Shown here: one piece after another, positions 63,130-64,000 of the stretch | How positions within the stretch are numbered: position 1 is the stretch's first letter | Layout: every line of letters starts with the position of its first letter | Source of the DNA: an uncultured Bacteroides sp. | GTDB lineage: Bacteria > Bacteroidota > Bacteroidia > Bacteroidales > Bacteroidaceae | Assembly: GCF_963677945.1 (NCBI RefSeq) | Contig: NZ_OY782578.1 | Location: 992,001-1,056,000, forward strand | Length of the DNA stretch: 64,000 nt | Direction of reading: 5' to 3' | Made by a program: the position numbers and the translations under genes | The notes under the pieces: generated by a model | Told to the model about the DNA's origin: nothing | What the model saw: the letters and a program-made list of their open reading frames with translations, nothing else | Database searches by the model: none

Positions 63130-64000
63130 ATGAATACACTGATTGGTTTAATAATTATTGCTATAGGTAGTTTGGGACAAAGTAGTTCATATGTGCCTAT
63201 TAAAAAAGTTAAGCAGTGGAGTTGGGAGAGTTTCTGGCTCGTGCAAGGTATCTTTGCCTGGTTAGTATTTCCTTTACTAGGTGCATTACTTGCAATTCCT
63301 GCAGGTAGCAATCTTTTTCAATTGCTAAGCTCTGGTGGCGCTCTTCCTTCAATGGCGTATGGTGTGCTTTGGGGAGTAGGAGGTTTGACTTTCGGATTAA
63401 GTATGCGTTACCTTGGAGTTGCTCTAGGGCAGAGTATTGCTCTTGGTACTTGTGCCGGATTTGGAACTCTTTTCCCGGCAATATTCAGCGGTAAAGATTT
63501 GTTTCACGGTGAAGGTTTAATGCTTCTTATCGGAGTATGTATTACTTTGGCTGGAATAGCAGTTATCGGATATGCAGGAAGTCTTCGTTCTAAAAATATG
63601 ACTGAAGAGGAGAAAAAAGCTGCTGTTAAGGATTTTGCTTTAACAAAAGGGTTGCTGGTTGCTTTACTTGCTGGTGTAATGAGTGCTTGCTTTGCTTTAG
63701 GACTCGACGCTGGAACATCAATTAAAGAAGCAGCAATAGCAGGCGGAGTTGAAGGTTTGTATGCTGGTCTTCCGGTTATATTCCTTGTAACACTTGGTGG
63801 ATTCTTAACCAATGCAGCATATTGCATACAACAAAATATAAAGAACAAGACTGGAAAAGAATATTTTTCTGTGGATAGCAAGACTTTAACAAATAATGTT
63901 TTATTTTGTGCACTTGCAGGAGTATTGTGGTACTCACAGTTTTTTGGATTGGAAATGGGAAAAAGCTTCCTGACTGATAGTCCAATTTTACTGGCTTTCT
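63130..64000 (+). CDS. rhaT: L-rhamnose/proton symporter RhaT (3' end outside window)
   Basis: An open frame from ATG 63130 runs off the window with 290 codons visible. Hydrophobic helices alternate with short loops in the order expected for the ten-helix RhaT symporter: MNTLIGLIIIAIGSLGQSSSY, then YVPIKKVKQWSWESFW, VLWGVGGLTFGLSMRYLG, ALGQSIALGTCAGFGTL and LLVALLAGVMSACFALGL. RhaT takes up L-rhamnose with a proton. It is the third gene of the rha operon, after a hairpin. Confidence 0.95.
   Translation, partial: MNTLIGLIIIAIGSLGQSSSYVPIKKVKQWSWESFWLVQGIFAWLVFPLLGALLAIPAGSNLFQLLSSGGALPSMAYGVLWGVGGLTFGLSMRYLGVALGQSIALGTCAGFGTLFPAIFSGKDLFHGEGLMLLIGVCITLAGIAVIGYAGSLRSKNMTEEEKKAAVKDFALTKGLLVALLAGVMSACFALGLDAGTSIKEAAIAGGVEGLYAGLPVIFLVTLGGFLTNAAYCIQQNIKNKTGKEYFSVDSKTLTNNVLFCALAGVLWYSQFFGLEMGKSFLTDSPILLAF

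Overview
The window reads as chromosome of a Bacteroides-type bacterium (order Bacteroidales). The evidence is an AT-rich base composition, few Shine-Dalgarno sites, and many copies of the Bacteroides -7 promoter element TAnnTTTG, several with a TTTG/TTG -33 box 19-21 bp upstream. The gene set fits too: DUF6089-uppS-bamA-ompH-ompH-murI, TlpA-like lipoproteins with DUF4369-type N-termini, and a rhamnose operon linked to pectin enzymes. The species cannot be named from sequence alone.

Layout. 0-5 kb (minus strand): a partial secreted protein, a YifB/ComM ATPase, a thioredoxin-fold lipoprotein without its catalytic cysteines, and an OmpA/TPR lipoprotein. 5-10.5 kb: xerD, divergent from a housekeeping run (aroQ, pyk, O-methyltransferase, rbfA, FtsX-type permease) that ends at a perfect 48-nt palindrome. 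10.5-20.4 kb (minus): a large secreted protein with a small putatively sorted partner, then the outer-membrane biogenesis cluster, then ribD. 20.4-26.6 kb (plus): prmC-recX-comF, pyrE, a START-like protein, argH, an aldo/keto reductase and a Rieske-like lipoprotein. 26.6-26.8 kb: tRNA-Gly(GCC) and tRNA-Leu(TAA).

27-39.4 kb is a defence island beside these tRNAs. It holds a DUF234-type ATPase and then a tightly packed operon: type III modification subunit (mod), AAA ATPase, DUF4276 protein, type III restriction subunit (res), two DUF262 (GmrSD-like) proteins and a truncated DUF4391 protein. It looks like a type III restriction-modification system carrying two extra defence modules. A 0.7-kb gene-free stretch full of short repeats follows.

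41-44 kb: a GH51 arabinofuranosidase and a BNR-family beta-propeller enzyme. 44-50 kb: pnp, a second cysteine-less TlpA-like lipoprotein, greA with a leader terminator, a HIT protein, mannose-1-phosphate guanylyltransferase and tRNA-Leu(CAA). 50-52.8 kb: Fic, DUF3795, small membrane or broken genes, and a 37-residue Lys-rich protein. 53-64 kb: enzymes for rhamnose-rich pectin (acetylesterase-GH105 fusion, GH106, GH28) leading straight into L-rhamnose catabolism (rhaB, rhaA, rhaT, the last cut by the window end). Together these would deacetylate and trim pectic oligosaccharides and then take up and isomerise the released rhamnose.

The least expected signal is a pair of unrelated-in-sequence intergenic arrays (about 22.43-22.50 kb and 39.65-39.74 kb). 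Both have a 22-bp period in which a palindromic hexamer and a palindromic octamer alternate every 11 bp.
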